Assembly: GCA_964035575.1 (NCBI GenBank)
Contig: OZ037909.1
Coordinates: forward strand, 248,001 to 312,000
Reading direction: 5' to 3'
Source: Rhynchopus sp. YZ270_cl-10
Lineage: Eukaryota > Euglenozoa > Diplonemea > Diplonemida > Diplonemidae
Length of the DNA: 64,000 bases
This document shows, piece by piece, positions 30,432 to 40,741 of the stretch. The notes beneath the pieces were generated by a model that saw only the letters and a list, made by a program, of their open reading frames with translations, searched no databases and was not told where the DNA came from. Position 1 is the first letter of the stretch, and each line of letters starts with the position of its first letter. The translations under genes were made by a program, and so were the position numbers.

Positions 30432-32119
30432 TGTGTTGCCTTCTTATGCTGAGTGATGAAGTGTAGGTTGTTCTGTTTTGCATATTTGTGGTAAATTTCG
30501 TTGGTGTGGGTGTTGGCGTGTAACTACAGAGTGCAAAACTGACACCACTATTTATCTTTGGCACTTCCACCACACTCCCCAGGAGGCTTTGATGTCAAGA
30601 CAAACCACAAGAGTAATGCAAACGCCTCACCGTTCATCAGCGGACACAGACACTGGTTCTTCGTGGGGTTATCGAAACCCCCAGAGAGCACTTCATTGAC
30701 ATGCAAAAAGAAGGGAAGGGGTAACCTGGGGAGGGGTTAGAAGTCTTACTTTTCCAGTTCGGTTCCGAAGGGGGGAGAAAATGGGGTTTCGTTAGGGCTG
30801 ACACAGAGACCAAAGATGGTACTTGTGTCTCTTTGTTGTTGTTCGTTATTGCGTTGAAGCTATCTACGTGCTTCCATCTACTTCATCGCGACAGAAGCTT
30901 TCTCTGTACACTACATGTCCCTAAAAATAAAATCCAAGGCAGGCAAAGTGAAAGAGGTCGTGGGAACGGGACACATGTATCTTCCACATCACACATTGTA
31001 GTAGTTTTATTTTTTGAGGCAATATTTCTGCGAAGAAACACTCCCCCCCAAAAAAAAAAAAACTGCTTCTTTTTTTGAAAACTTGGTTGTATTAAAAAAA
31101 CCCCCCCCCCACCCCAGACAATTATTCCCGCCAGCTAATCTTGATAACTTGATTTCGTTGAACGCAGCCTAAAAGGCGAAATCCTGATGTGGCGCAAAGT
31201 GAAATGATGTGAAAAGGAAATGAAAACGTCGTTAACAAGTCAAAATGTTGGCTTTCTTTTTGTCTAGTTTCTGAACACACTTTGTGTGGAGGGGAAAAAA
31301 AGAGAGGTTGAAAGTACAAAGGCCTCGGCGGACGCAGGCACTGATACTCCGGGGGGTTATCGAACCCCAGAGAGCACTTCAACAAAAATATATCTTAAAG
31401 ACAGCCGACAAGGGCCTCGCTGTGCTTAGTCACCTTGCGGGCTTTAAAAAATGGTGTGGAGAAACAGAAGCTTTCTGAAAAAAAAAAAAAAAAAAGGTTT
31501 CGAAGACGAACCCAAACCTCGCTGTGTTTAGTTTTAAAAAAAATGGCGCTGTTTGCAAAATCATGCAACAGTGGAATCAAACCTACCAACAACATTTTTT
31601 TTTTTTATATTGTAAGGTGTGTGCGAGGAAGAGTAATGGAGGTATTTAAGATCGACAAAAGAAGTCACGAACGGTGTGCTAGTATCGCATCAACACAACC
31701 CCCGGTCTGTTTTGTCATTTGAACAGAGTAAAAAGGATAACAGAACAAATACCAAAAAGTGAAGTAACGGATTTAAAAAAAAATGCGCGCTGTTTTTCGC
31801 AATCTATGGAAAAGCCATCATGCTTGCAAAAGCAGCAATTCATTGGTGAAAAATTGCAGCAAGCTCTGGCATTGCTTGGGGTGGGGACGTCATCACAGAA
31901 CGCCTGGTGGGAGACGACTGCCAAAAAAAAAAAATGACAGTACATGCAGACACTTCACTCAAATAAATGAACAACAGGGATGCAAAAAAAAGCACAACTA
32001 TGAAAGCATTCCTGAGAGACAGTCAGAGATTTATACACCATAGTAGAACTGAGGCTGAACCTCAGTTTTGAAAAAAAAAAAAAACTTTTGCAGATTTGGA
32101 GAAAAAGTTTTTTGCGTTT

Positions 32120-32345
32120 TTTTTGGGGAACTGGGTTGCTGACCGCACCATGAAATCCCGTACCATACAGGCTGTACCCAATTTTTTTTGCCTGCGGCGC
32201 CATTTTTCCTTTTTTGCTCCGCAAAAAAGGGTTCGTTGAGTGACTCTGTCGTGTAAAAGGCTAGATTTTTACACCGTACCCCAATTTTTTTTCGCCTGCG
32301 GCGCCATTTTATATTATTTTCTTTTTGCTCCGCAAAAAGAAATAG
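32120..32345. repeat. Repeat R4, copy 2
   Basis: Second copy of the GGAACTGGGTTGCTGACCGC unit with two GCCTGCGGC and two TTTTTGCTCCGCAAAAA hairpins (compare 13490-13705). It runs directly into R6 at about 32340. Confidence 0.7.
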
Positions 32346-32580
32346 AGCCACGTCCTGATATGGACGTGGAAAATTGCATCCGGGTGCCCTTTGTGGCACT
32401 CCTCCTGAAGGGGTGAAAGGTGCTGGGAATGCTACCCTGGGTGCTGAAGTCAGGCACGGTACATGTGTGGAGGGACCTGCAGGAGCCCTAGCCAGTGAAG
32501 CCATAAGGCCCTAGGAAACTAGCCGGTGGCCGGGAACCCTCCCTGGGCAGTAAAACGATGATACTTCAATCTTAAGTTCA
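32345..32580 (-). repeat. Repeat R6, copy 1
   Basis: Reverse complement of about 60610-60890; shared blocks include GGTCCCTCCACACATG, CCCAGGGTAGCAT and AGTTTCATCATTGTACTA-like sequence. A third, shorter copy is at 34900-35005. GC-rich compared with its surroundings; could be a SINE or an old gene fragment. Confidence 0.6.
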
Positions 32581-33387
32581 TTTCTTCCAAAAAAGCCCCT
32601 CCGTGCCTCCAGCCCCCTCAGGAACAGCAACCTCACTTTTTTTGCACTTTTGGTAAGGAAAAAAATCGTATATAATAGCCTGGAGACAGACGCAAAAAAA
32701 AAAAAAAAAAAAAAAAGATTGGGAAAAAGGTTCGTATAAGCCTCTCATGCTTAGTCACCTTGACCACCAAAAAATATTTTTTGCCTTGAGATACAAAGCT
32801 CTGTACCTTGGTGCACGACCTGGGTAAACCCAACCATGCAGTCCTACGTCGTTTTGAGGTTTACATCTGACATCTCTCATTTTGAAAAGAAAAAGTGTCT
32901 TGCTGCTGTGTTCTAGAAGAATGCACAAAGAAAGTGAAGTTGGTCATGTGGATGTCAGGCACCGGAGCAATGTCCGTCCCCACCCCTCTAATCCCCCTCC
33001 CCTAACAGTAAAGTAGAAAAGAAAAAGAGAAGTTGAAAGTGCAAACGCCTCACCGTTCATCGGCGGACGCAAGACACTGGTTCTCCGCGGGGAAAATGCA
33101 TCAAAAACCATTTCCAAAAACAAAATCAAAAGCGTGAAATTGAAGAAAAAAAATTTACGGAGTAAAAACCACCCCCCCCACCCCAACCCCATCCCGTATT
33201 TCAGATTGTATTTCAAACCGATACCCAAAAAAAAAATCCCATAAAAATACAAAAAAGGTTGGGGGAATACGACTACCCTCAGTAAGCGCAAGAACGCCTC
33301 ACCGCAGGAAAAAAAAATAAATAAATAATGAAAAGAGTAGTTGAAACGTGCTCAAACGCATTTCAATCGAATAAAAAAACAATAAAT

Positions 33388-34545
33388 TCACCAGGTAGGA
33401 AAGTGTTTCTTGCTCCTCATCGTACGAAGGGACGGGGGTGCGGTGGATCGATGTCCACACTTGGCTGCAGAGGGTGCTGCGGCGGTGATGTACCCCACAG
33501 CCTCACAGCCATTGGTGGGAAGGCTCAGGGGGCGGACATCTGACTCTGGGAGGCACAGCTTCATGGAGCCGGGACCTTGTATTTCAACCATCCCATTTGG
33601 AAGCGTGTTGGTAATTTCACCCCGCCTCCAAATGTCCCCTGTACGAAACTCGATCTCGCAGTACCCTTCCCCTCCCCCAACAGGCGGGAGGTAAGCGACT
33701 GGGGGTGGCACGTTCGATCGCCGCATGGTTTCTTGCACCGGAATCAGCTCCCGCTCCTTGACAAGGTGTTTGTTGTGGTCCTCCTCATCTCCGGTCTTTC
33801 TGTCACGCTCTAAACAGAAGAAGTAGTAAATCGCGAAGAATCCTATCAAAATCAACGCCAAAACGATGATCCCGATGACAAGCATTTCTTGACCATCGCT
33901 GTTGTTGCTATCTGGGGCCGCTGTAGCGGTGGTGGGGGCGGGGGTGGCAGCGCAGTAGGGCTTCGAACAGTTCCACGTCACTGTCATTTGTTTTCCAAGA
34001 AACGGAGCGATTTGGGTGTTCAAACGGAGGACTGAGGCGAGACCTTGGGAGACAGGGAGTTTTGCAAAAAACCCGCCGTTCGTTCCGGCACCACAACCTA
34101 CTGCCATGCGGGAGGTGGTTGCGTCTGGGTTTGTCTCCAAGGTGAAAGAGTGGTTTTCTAATATATTGCAGGTTCCGTCACCACAATCTTTTGGAACTTT
34201 AGAAGGGTCACAACCAGTGTCGAAGTCATCTGGGAAATTGAAGGTTACCACCCCATCGCAGTTGATGCGGAAGCATCTGATCCCCGCAACAGCAGCGTTT
34301 AATACAAGAACGTTTTTGTCTTCGTTCTCATCACACACCGCACCCACAGCAGTCACCCCTGTCGGACAATTTGCCTCCAACGTCCCAACCTCACACCTCC
34401 GCACCACATTCAGATCCCATCCATTCGCGCATTTACTACACGAAGTGTCGGTCTCCTTATTCACACACCCCGCAAGCTGTGTAGAAGCAGGTGGGGTCTG
34501 CCCATTCACCACCACCAATACGAAGATCAGCGAAATGCGTTGCAT
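33388..34545 (-). CDS. Type I membrane protein with Agenet/Tudor-like tail
   Basis: 385 residues, single exon. A signal peptide (MQRISLIFVLVVVNGQ) leads a cysteine-rich ectodomain (about 17-200, over 15 Cys, for example CVNKETDTSCSKCANGWD). A threonine/proline stalk follows, then a transmembrane helix at about 221-243 (MLVIGIIVLALILIGFFAIY) and a cytosolic tail. In the tail, residues about 295-342 (YCEIEFRTGDIWRRGEITN ... ESDVRPLSLP) match the pattern of small SH3-like Agenet/Tudor barrels. The surface or endomembrane location follows from topology. Ligand and pathway are unknown. The N-terminal CSKCANGWDLN motif resembles Cys-rich repeats of protist surface proteins. Confidence 0.75.
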   Translation of the reverse strand: MQRISLIFVLVVVNGQTPPASTQLAGCVNKETDTSCSKCANGWDLNVVRRCEVGTLEANCPTGVTAVGAVCDENEDKNVLVLNAAVAGIRCFRINCDGVVTFNFPDDFDTGCDPSKVPKDCGDGTCNILENHSFTLETNPDATTSRMAVGCGAGTNGGFFAKLPVSQGLASVLRLNTQIAPFLGKQMTVTWNCSKPYCAATPAPTTATAAPDSNNSDGQEMLVIGIIVLALILIGFFAIYYFFCLERDRKTGDEEDHNKHLVKERELIPVQETMRRSNVPPPVAYLPPVGGGEGYCEIEFRTGDIWRRGEITNTLPNGMVEIQGPGSMKLCLPESDVRPLSLPTNGCEAVGYITAAAPSAAKCGHRSTAPPSLRTMRSKKHFPTW

Positions 34546-34894
34546 ATTTTTTTAAATGGGGAGGAAAAAGGGGGAGAGAAAGAGAAAGAGAGAGAGAGAG
34601 AGGGAGGATGGGAGGCGAAAGAAAAAAAAGGAGAAAGGGGGAGGAACGGTAAGATTTTTTTATTTGTGTCGGGGTGTTTTAGTACATTGTGTTGTTATCA
34701 GTTTGTTTTTTTTGATGTGTAGAAGAAGGGGGAGGGAGGTTTTTTTTTTTTGTCTGCAAGAAGGGGTTTTTGGGTGATTGTGTGTGGGGTTTTTCTTTTA
34801 CTTGGGGGACGTTCCTCGCTTCATAGTACGTGGTAGCTCCACGAGTGTTGCTACTGTGGGAAAAAGTCTTGCCATTGTGGAGACACCTAACCAT

Positions 34895-35010
34895 GGTCCC
34901 ACTGTGTGGGGCTGAGCACCTTTTGCTCTCAGGTAGTCATAGAGTTTCAGGAGGAAGTGCCACAAAAGGACCCCCAATCCAATTTAGCGTCCAGCCCAGG
35001 ACTTTTTAGG
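34895..35010 (+). repeat. Repeat R6, copy 2 (short)
   Basis: Matches 60785-60890: AGCACCTTTTGCTCTCAGG, ATAGAGTTTCAGGAGGA, AGTGCCACAAAAGG and GTCCAGCCCAGGACT. It precedes the plus-strand open frame at 35251. Confidence 0.65.
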
Positions 35011-35250
35011 TGGAGCTCTGATGATAGGTGACAAAAGGCTCAAAACTGACAGGTCGATGGGGGAAAAAAGGAGCTTTTTTTTTGAAATTGGAAACCAAAA
35101 ACAGATTGCATTTTGTTCTTTTTCCTTTGAAATGTAACCAGGGTACTAGGGTGGAAATGCAAATTTCCGAAAAAATCCGGTTTTTCTGGTTTTCTCCCCC
35201 GGTGGTGAAAAACGGGTGTTCTGACGAAAACTTGTTTGTGCGTGACATGC

Positions 35251-35535
35251 ATGGGATGGAGGATGGAACGTCCAAGACGTATCCTTGGCTGCGACGTGCT
35301 CTGCAACCGTATGTGCTTCAGCGACGCTGAGTGCGAACACGAGATGCGCTTGATTCCGTGCAAGGTGCAGTGTCTGAAACTTCTGACACACCTGAAGTGG
35401 TTGGCCGAGCTTCTGCCTGACAACAAACACATCGACCACGAAGCTGAAGAGAGAATGTACCAGCTCGGGAAGAACAGTGCTGGACAACTACACAACAATC
35501 CACCCCAGATCTTTACCAGATCTGGAAATATCTAA
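35251..35535 (+). CDS. Small Cys-containing protein on the plus strand
   Basis: 94 residues from ATG 35251 (next ATG 35263). Codon third positions are GC-rich as in the real genes. Contains RRILGCDVLCNRMCFSDAEC, EHEMRLIPCKVQCLKLLTHL and a helical LKWLAELLPDNKHIDHEAEE stretch. Not recognised. It is the only plus-strand frame with good coding character and no internal stop; it follows a copy of repeat R6, so it could belong to a mobile element or be the last exon of a plus-strand gene. The region 35536-35822 has nothing clear. Confidence 0.4.
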   Translation: MGWRMERPRRILGCDVLCNRMCFSDAECEHEMRLIPCKVQCLKLLTHLKWLAELLPDNKHIDHEAEERMYQLGKNSAGQLHNNPPQIFTRSGNI

Positions 35536-35822
35536 CCGGTTTTCACATCACACCCCCCTGCCCTGAATGTAACATATTAGTACCCTGAAAGCCCCTCGCT
35601 TCCACCATATTTGTTTCTGGAAAGAAAACACTATGACGAAGCTTTTTGGACGCCTAACAGGACTCCTCTGCGTGCACTATAGACACCAAAATGTACAAGC
35701 ACACTCTACGTCAGTACATCAATCCTCCCCCCTCTCGACCAACCACCCCCACCCCACCCCACCCCTCCACCCCCCACTTGAGGAGAACCACCACATGCCC
35801 AACCATTTGCACTACACCCCCT

Positions 35823-37754
35823 TCATACGCACACACCCCGCCGCTCCACCACCTTCACGGCATACAATGAGGGAGCTTCCTTGGCAGGTGTTGTACCACC
35901 GTCACCACCACCACCACGGCTACCTTCGATTTCATTTTCATGCCGCTTCCCTTCAGGCCTCTCTGTAATCCTTGGTGGAGCTTCTGGGTTGTTCCCTGCC
36001 TCGGAGGGGGAGACTGCAGCAAGGCGCATGAGTTCAATCTCATCGCGGACACGAAGCTTTGCTCTGTCAGTCTCGCGTTTGCGGCGGTCGCGGGCAACTG
36101 CCTCGCGACGCAGGGCACGGTCGCGGAGCACTTTGTCTTCGTTGTCCAGCTCGATTTTGCGCCGCTGGACTAGAGCACGGTGTTCGCCCTTCCGTTTTAA
36201 ACGCTGCATATTGTCGCGGGTCAATGCATTGCGGTACTCCGCTTCCTCCCTCCTTCTGACCTGCGCGTCTTCTTTGTCCTGCCCAAGGCGGCGGAGGTAG
36301 GCCTCCTTCTCCACCTTCCGCAGCACCATTGCGTCGTACTGCTGCTCCCTTTTGTCGGCTATCGCAGAACGGTTTTGGGATACCCTCTGTGCGCGGGCGT
36401 CTTCCGATGCAGTGCGTGCCTGGGTCTGCCTGCGTTGGACCGCTTTGTGTTCTTCGAGACGGAGTTCTGTTGCGTGGGTGGATTCGATGAGGGTGACACT
36501 GCGTTGTTCTTCTGTCAGTCGCGCGTGTTCTTCTGTTTCGCTGATGGCAACAAGCTTTTGCATATCGCGGAGGCGTCGTAACGCGAGACGTCCTTCTTTT
36601 TGGAGTGCAAGGTTCTCTCGTTTGGCGGCGTTGGTTCGAAGGCGTTGTTGCAGGCTTTCGCCTTGAGCGGTGGCGGCGGAGGCTTCTCCGTTGAAGACGG
36701 TTTGGGCGCGGGCTTGGACGATGTTGAAGCGGGATTCGGTGGTTTCTTTGCGGGCTTTCATTCGTTTGTCTTCTTCTTCGCGGAAGTGCGCGTCGTGGAG
36801 ATCGCGGAGGTCGCTTTTCCTTTGGAGGTCGATGCGACGTTGGTAGTAGACACCTTCTGCGTGGTCGTGCACCTTCTGGAGGAGTGCGTTTCGACGGCGT
36901 TGTGAGGCTGCCGCTTCACGTTCGGAGCGTGCGGCTTTCTCCGCAGCGATGTGTTCGCTCTGCTGCACCCTGGCAGCGATTTTGCGTTGGAGGTGCTGCC
37001 GGTCCACCTCCTCCTTCCGCTCCAAAAGGACGTGGCGCATCTCCTTCATGCGATATCGATCCACATCATCGTTGTTCACATCCTTAGAATGCACGCTACC
37101 ATTGCTCGAGGTTCGGTCATGACGGAATGAAGCCAAAGTAGAAGTTGCCCCGCAGGTGGATACAGGGCTGAGAAGACAATCCGGAGGGGCCGGAGATTTG
37201 TCTCGCACAGCGCGTTCCCCTTCTTCCCCAACAAGCATGCGGCCTAATTTTAGTTTGTTGGTTGACCTCGCAAAGTTGAAGAGCTCCTCAAAAATGCCTT
37301 TTCGGTCTCCCTCGAGAGTGCGGAAGAGGGCTTCGCGTCGGCGGAGGAATGCTGCGTGGCGGCGCTCGCTCTGTGCAGCGGAGAAGGCGGGGAAGTCCTC
37401 TACCGGCCGCCACGTCAGCTCCTCTGGGGTCGTTCCGTGGCGTCTGCAGGCAAGCATAGAAAGCTTGTCCAGCACACCCCCTGGGGTATTTAAACGGAAA
37501 AACCCTCTAAACGCCTCATCCTCTGCAGGTTCCCATTGCATTTCAGTTTCACCTTCGGGCGGGGTGGTTCGACCCTCCCCCTCTAGCTCCGTAGCTTCAG
37601 GGGCGGTTTGCTGTGTGGGTGGTGTCGGTGTAGGTGGTCGTGGTTCTGGTGTTTCTTCCGGCGCGGGCGTATCCACAACTTCCTCTTGGGGAGGAGGAGG
37701 AGGAGCAGAATCAGAAACATCCTCCGAAGCAGCTGAACTATCAGAGGAGGACAT
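35823..37754 (-). CDS. Coiled-coil protein with CCDC177-like N-terminal motif
   Basis: 643 residues. An acidic proline-rich N-terminus (PPPPPQEEVVDTPAPEETPE) leads a folded segment LDKLSMLACRRHGTTPEELT followed by a WRPVEDF stretch and basic helix. This recalls the CLE-A-C-R-G-x-x-PEEL-x-P region of CCDC177-like flagellar coiled-coil proteins (recognised from memory). From about 230 onward there is a long Arg/Glu/Gln-rich coiled coil (for example VQQSEHIAAEKAARSEREAA). The frame ends GVCV, and the bases GTATGA at the stop could be a donor, so a short last exon may exist. The open frame continues upstream past the ATG into the palindrome E1, but only from 37754 does codon use look normal. Probable cytoskeletal or ciliary function. 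Confidence 0.7.
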   Translation of the reverse strand: MSSSDSSAASEDVSDSAPPPPPQEEVVDTPAPEETPEPRPPTPTPPTQQTAPEATELEGEGRTTPPEGETEMQWEPAEDEAFRGFFRLNTPGGVLDKLSMLACRRHGTTPEELTWRPVEDFPAFSAAQSERRHAAFLRRREALFRTLEGDRKGIFEELFNFARSTNKLKLGRMLVGEEGERAVRDKSPAPPDCLLSPVSTCGATSTLASFRHDRTSSNGSVHSKDVNNDDVDRYRMKEMRHVLLERKEEVDRQHLQRKIAARVQQSEHIAAEKAARSEREAAASQRRRNALLQKVHDHAEGVYYQRRIDLQRKSDLRDLHDAHFREEEDKRMKARKETTESRFNIVQARAQTVFNGEASAATAQGESLQQRLRTNAAKRENLALQKEGRLALRRLRDMQKLVAISETEEHARLTEEQRSVTLIESTHATELRLEEHKAVQRRQTQARTASEDARAQRVSQNRSAIADKREQQYDAMVLRKVEKEAYLRRLGQDKEDAQVRRREEAEYRNALTRDNMQRLKRKGEHRALVQRRKIELDNEDKVLRDRALRREAVARDRRKRETDRAKLRVRDEIELMRLAAVSPSEAGNNPEAPPRITERPEGKRHENEIEGSRGGGGDGGTTPAKEAPSLYAVKVVERRGVCV

Positions 37755-37860
37755 ATTTTGGATGAAAAGGGAGGGGGGGAGAGGTTTCCCCCCTGGCTGG
37801 GGTGAGGGAGGGGTGAGAGGATCAAGGGGGGGTTCTCTGTTGGGGGGGGGGGGGGGGGGG

Positions 37861-39884
37861 TAGGGGGCGTAATGGCTTAAGGAAGGGTGAAGCTTTTTGA
37901 ATATTTTCACTTTTTTCCCGGAAAAAGTTAATAAATCTGCAAAAAACCGACGGGGTACACCCTGGGATCTACGATCTAGGTCAGAGAACCCACTGAAACC
38001 ACCAATGGACGACTTAGGGACAAAAACAATTTGGTTTTTTTTGAAAAAATGACTCCAAAACATGTTACAAAAATGTTACGGAAAAAGGCCGATTTAAGGC
38101 TTACTCTTGCATGGAACTTTAAAGTGACTTGGAGTCGTCTAAGGTGTCGAAAACACACCCAAATCGATTTTTTTGGGGTTTGTATGGGTATTTCTATGTG
38201 ATTTTGGGGGAAATTTCGTCGAAAATGGGTTTATTTTTGTGGCAAAAGGCCGTGAAGGCCCCATTTTTGCCCAATTTTACCGTATTTTTTGAGCTTTTTT
38301 TCAAAAAAAAATCCAATTTAAAGTTGTAAGTACATGTCTGTGGCCTCCAAGGACCCCCGCATGTCATCCTGCCACTTCATGGGGGGTGTAACCCACCATG
38401 TTTGGGGGAAAGTACGTCGAGGGATGCGCCCCAAAATCCACTCTTGCATCGCGTAACGGTTGCGTAACGGTTGCAAAACGCACCTTTCCCTCAAATACCC
38501 CGCATGTGTTGCATGACCACCCAAAGTGCTGTAGCGTCATCTAAAGTGTCCAAAACACACCCAAAATGATTTTTCTGGGGTTATCAGGGTGTTTATGTGT
38601 GTTTTTGGGGCTTTATCAGTCGAAAATATGACATTTTTTTGGGTTTTTTTGGGCTCCGAGGCCCTATTTTAGCCCGATTTTGCTGCGTTTTTTGCGTATT
38701 TTTTCATATTTTTTTTCAAGTTAAAGTTGTAAGTACACGTCGTTGGCCTCCAAGGACCCCCACATGTCATCCTGCCACCTCCTGGGGGGTGTAACCCACC
38801 ATGTTTGGGGGAAAGTACGTTAAGGGATGCACCCCCAATGCAAGAGTGGGGACGCAGGTTTGGTAAGCGTCCGAAAGTGTCCAAGCGTCCCCACTCTTGC
38901 ATTGGGGTTTGGGGTGCATCCCTTAACGTACTTTCCCCCAAACATGGTGGGTTACACCCCCCAGGAGGTGGCAGGATGACATGTGGGGGTCCTTGGAGGC
39001 CAACGACGTGTACTTACAACTTTAACTTGAAAAAAAATATGAAAAAATACGCAAAAAACGCAGCAAAATCGGGCTAAAATAGGGCCTCGGAGCCCAAAAA
39101 AACCCAAAAAAATGTCATATTTTCGACTGATAAAGCCCCAAAAACACACATAAACACCCTGATAACCCCAGAAAAATCATTTTGGGTGTGTTTTGGACAC
39201 TTTAGATGACGCTACAGCACTTTGGGTGGTCATGCAACACATGCGGGGTATTTGAGGGAAAGGTGCGTTTTGCAACCGTTACGCAACCGTTACGCGATGC
39301 AAGAGTGAATTTTGGGGCGCATCCCTCGACGTACTTTCCCCCAAACATGGTGGGTTACACCCCCCATGAAGTGGCAGGATGACATGCGGGGGTCCTTGGA
39401 GGCCACAGACATGTACTTACAACTTTAAATTGGATTTTTTTTTGAAAAAAAGCTCAAAAAATACGGTAAAATTGGGCAAAAATGGGGCCTTCACGGCCTT
39501 TTGCCACAAAAATAAACCCATTTTCGACGAAATTTCCCCCAAAATCACATAGAAATACCCATACAAACCCCAAAAAAATCGATTTGGGTGTGTTTTCGAC
39601 ACCTTAGACGACTCCAAGTCACTTTAAAGTTCCATGCAAGAGTAAGCCTTAAATCGGCCTTTTTCCGTTACATTTTTGTTACATGTTTTGGAGTCATTTT
39701 TTCAAAAAAAACCAAATTGTTTTTGTACCTAAGTCGTCCATTGGTGGTTTCAGTGGGTTCTCTGACCTAGATCGTAGATCCCAGGGTGTACCCCGCCGGT
39801 TTTTTGCAGATTTATTAACTTTTTCCGGGAAAAAAGTGAAAATATTCAAAAAGCTTCACCCTTCCTTAAGCCATTACGCCCCCT
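37861..39884. repeat. Two-kilobase near-perfect palindrome E1
   Basis: Arms of about 995 bp (37861-38854 and 38886-39884) are inverse copies with only a few differences, separated by a 31-bp spacer. Ends read TAGGGGGCGTAATGG and its inverse. Each arm contains two diverged tandem units of about 390 bp sharing GTAAGTACATGTCTGTGGCC-type and CATGTTTGGGGGAAAGTACG sequence. The left end abuts a run of about 20 G. No coding capacity beyond mirror-image open frames. Could be a foldback transposon or a recently inverted duplication. Confidence 0.9.
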
Positions 39885-40730
39885 AGGCATACTGTGCGGG
39901 CGAGTAAAAAAAACTCGCCTACTCGCCAAAAACTCGCCTAAAACTCGCCCATTTTTGGGGGGCGAGTTTTGGCGAGTTTTTTTTTTGGTAGGGATTTTAC
40001 CTTGGGAAAAGTGTACACACGAAAATATGAGGGAAATTTGAGTTTTGAAGAGAAAAATTTTTTCGTTCCACTTGAACAAGACCTCTACAGTTTGCTTTGT
40101 AGGCTTCCACAACCAGTACCACCAGTCCAGCTGTAGCTTCTGCGGATCCATGAAGTTTGCACAGATGGGTGCGATGTAGTCGTGGTGGAATACCGCCAAG
40201 GGGTGGCCTGCAGGGTTGCCATTTACCGGCATGGCGAGGACATTGTTGTATAGCGAGTGTAGCCCCGGCTCATGTCTTCGTCATCCTCCGGATTGTAGCA
40301 CGTCTTGTCCCCCGGGATCTATGGCACGCTTGGATCTTCCCCTGGAGCAAATGTTTACATACATGCCTGTCAGCCACTGCCGTGACATGGTTGCCTTTAG
40401 ACGTACAAGTGACACAATTTCAATTTTTTTGTGTGTTTTCGAGTGGCATGTTGTCATCAGTCACCCCCGCCCTCCATTTTCACATCCTGGTGCACATTTT
40501 CACCCCCAAGGTGCGTATGTGCACCAGGATTTGCACCCAAATGTGGGCGAGTTTAGGCGAGTTTAGGCGAGTTTTTGGCGAGTTTAGGCGAGTTTTGGCG
40601 AGTTTTTGGCGAGTTTTGGCGAGTAATAGGCGAGTAATGGGCGAGTAGGGCGAGTTTTTGGCGAGTTTTTCCTGAAAATCAGGAAAACGAAAAACTCGCC
40701 TAAAAACGGCTCGCCTGCACAGTATGCCTA
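39884..40730 (-). mobile_element. Terminal-inverted-repeat element E2 with GGCGAGTTT subterminal repeats
   Basis: Ends TAGGCATACTGTGCGGG (39884) and the inverse, ending at 40730. Inside both ends are runs of the nonamer-like unit GGCGAGTTT (inverted relative to each other), about 70 bp on the left and 150 bp on the right. A minus-strand open piece at about 40050-40232 (MPVNGNPAGHPLAVFHHDYI) may be a transposase or captured-gene fragment; it is not recognised. Broken or non-autonomous. Confidence 0.65.
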
Positions 40731-40741
40731 GGGGGGGGGGG

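Larger units (their letters stand above)
30432..33387. other. Long repeat-rich intergenic region
   Basis: About 3 kb without a supportable gene. S3 copies at about 30600-30690, 31305-31382 and 33027-33095 share GCAAACGCCTCACCGTTCAT and GGGGTTATCGAAACCCC. S2 copies are at about 31408-31440, 31503-31532 and 32735-32762, and S1 at 32785-32815; all are in plus orientation. R4 copy 2 and R6 copy 1 are listed separately. A 72-codon plus-strand frame at 31719-31937 is AT-rich and not called. Confidence 0.45.

Noticed and set aside
37868-39886. Mirror-image frames in the palindrome (for example MFWSHFFKKNQIVFVPKSSI)
   Set aside because: Identical frames occur in both arms only because the arms are inverse copies; AT-rich composition and no domain.
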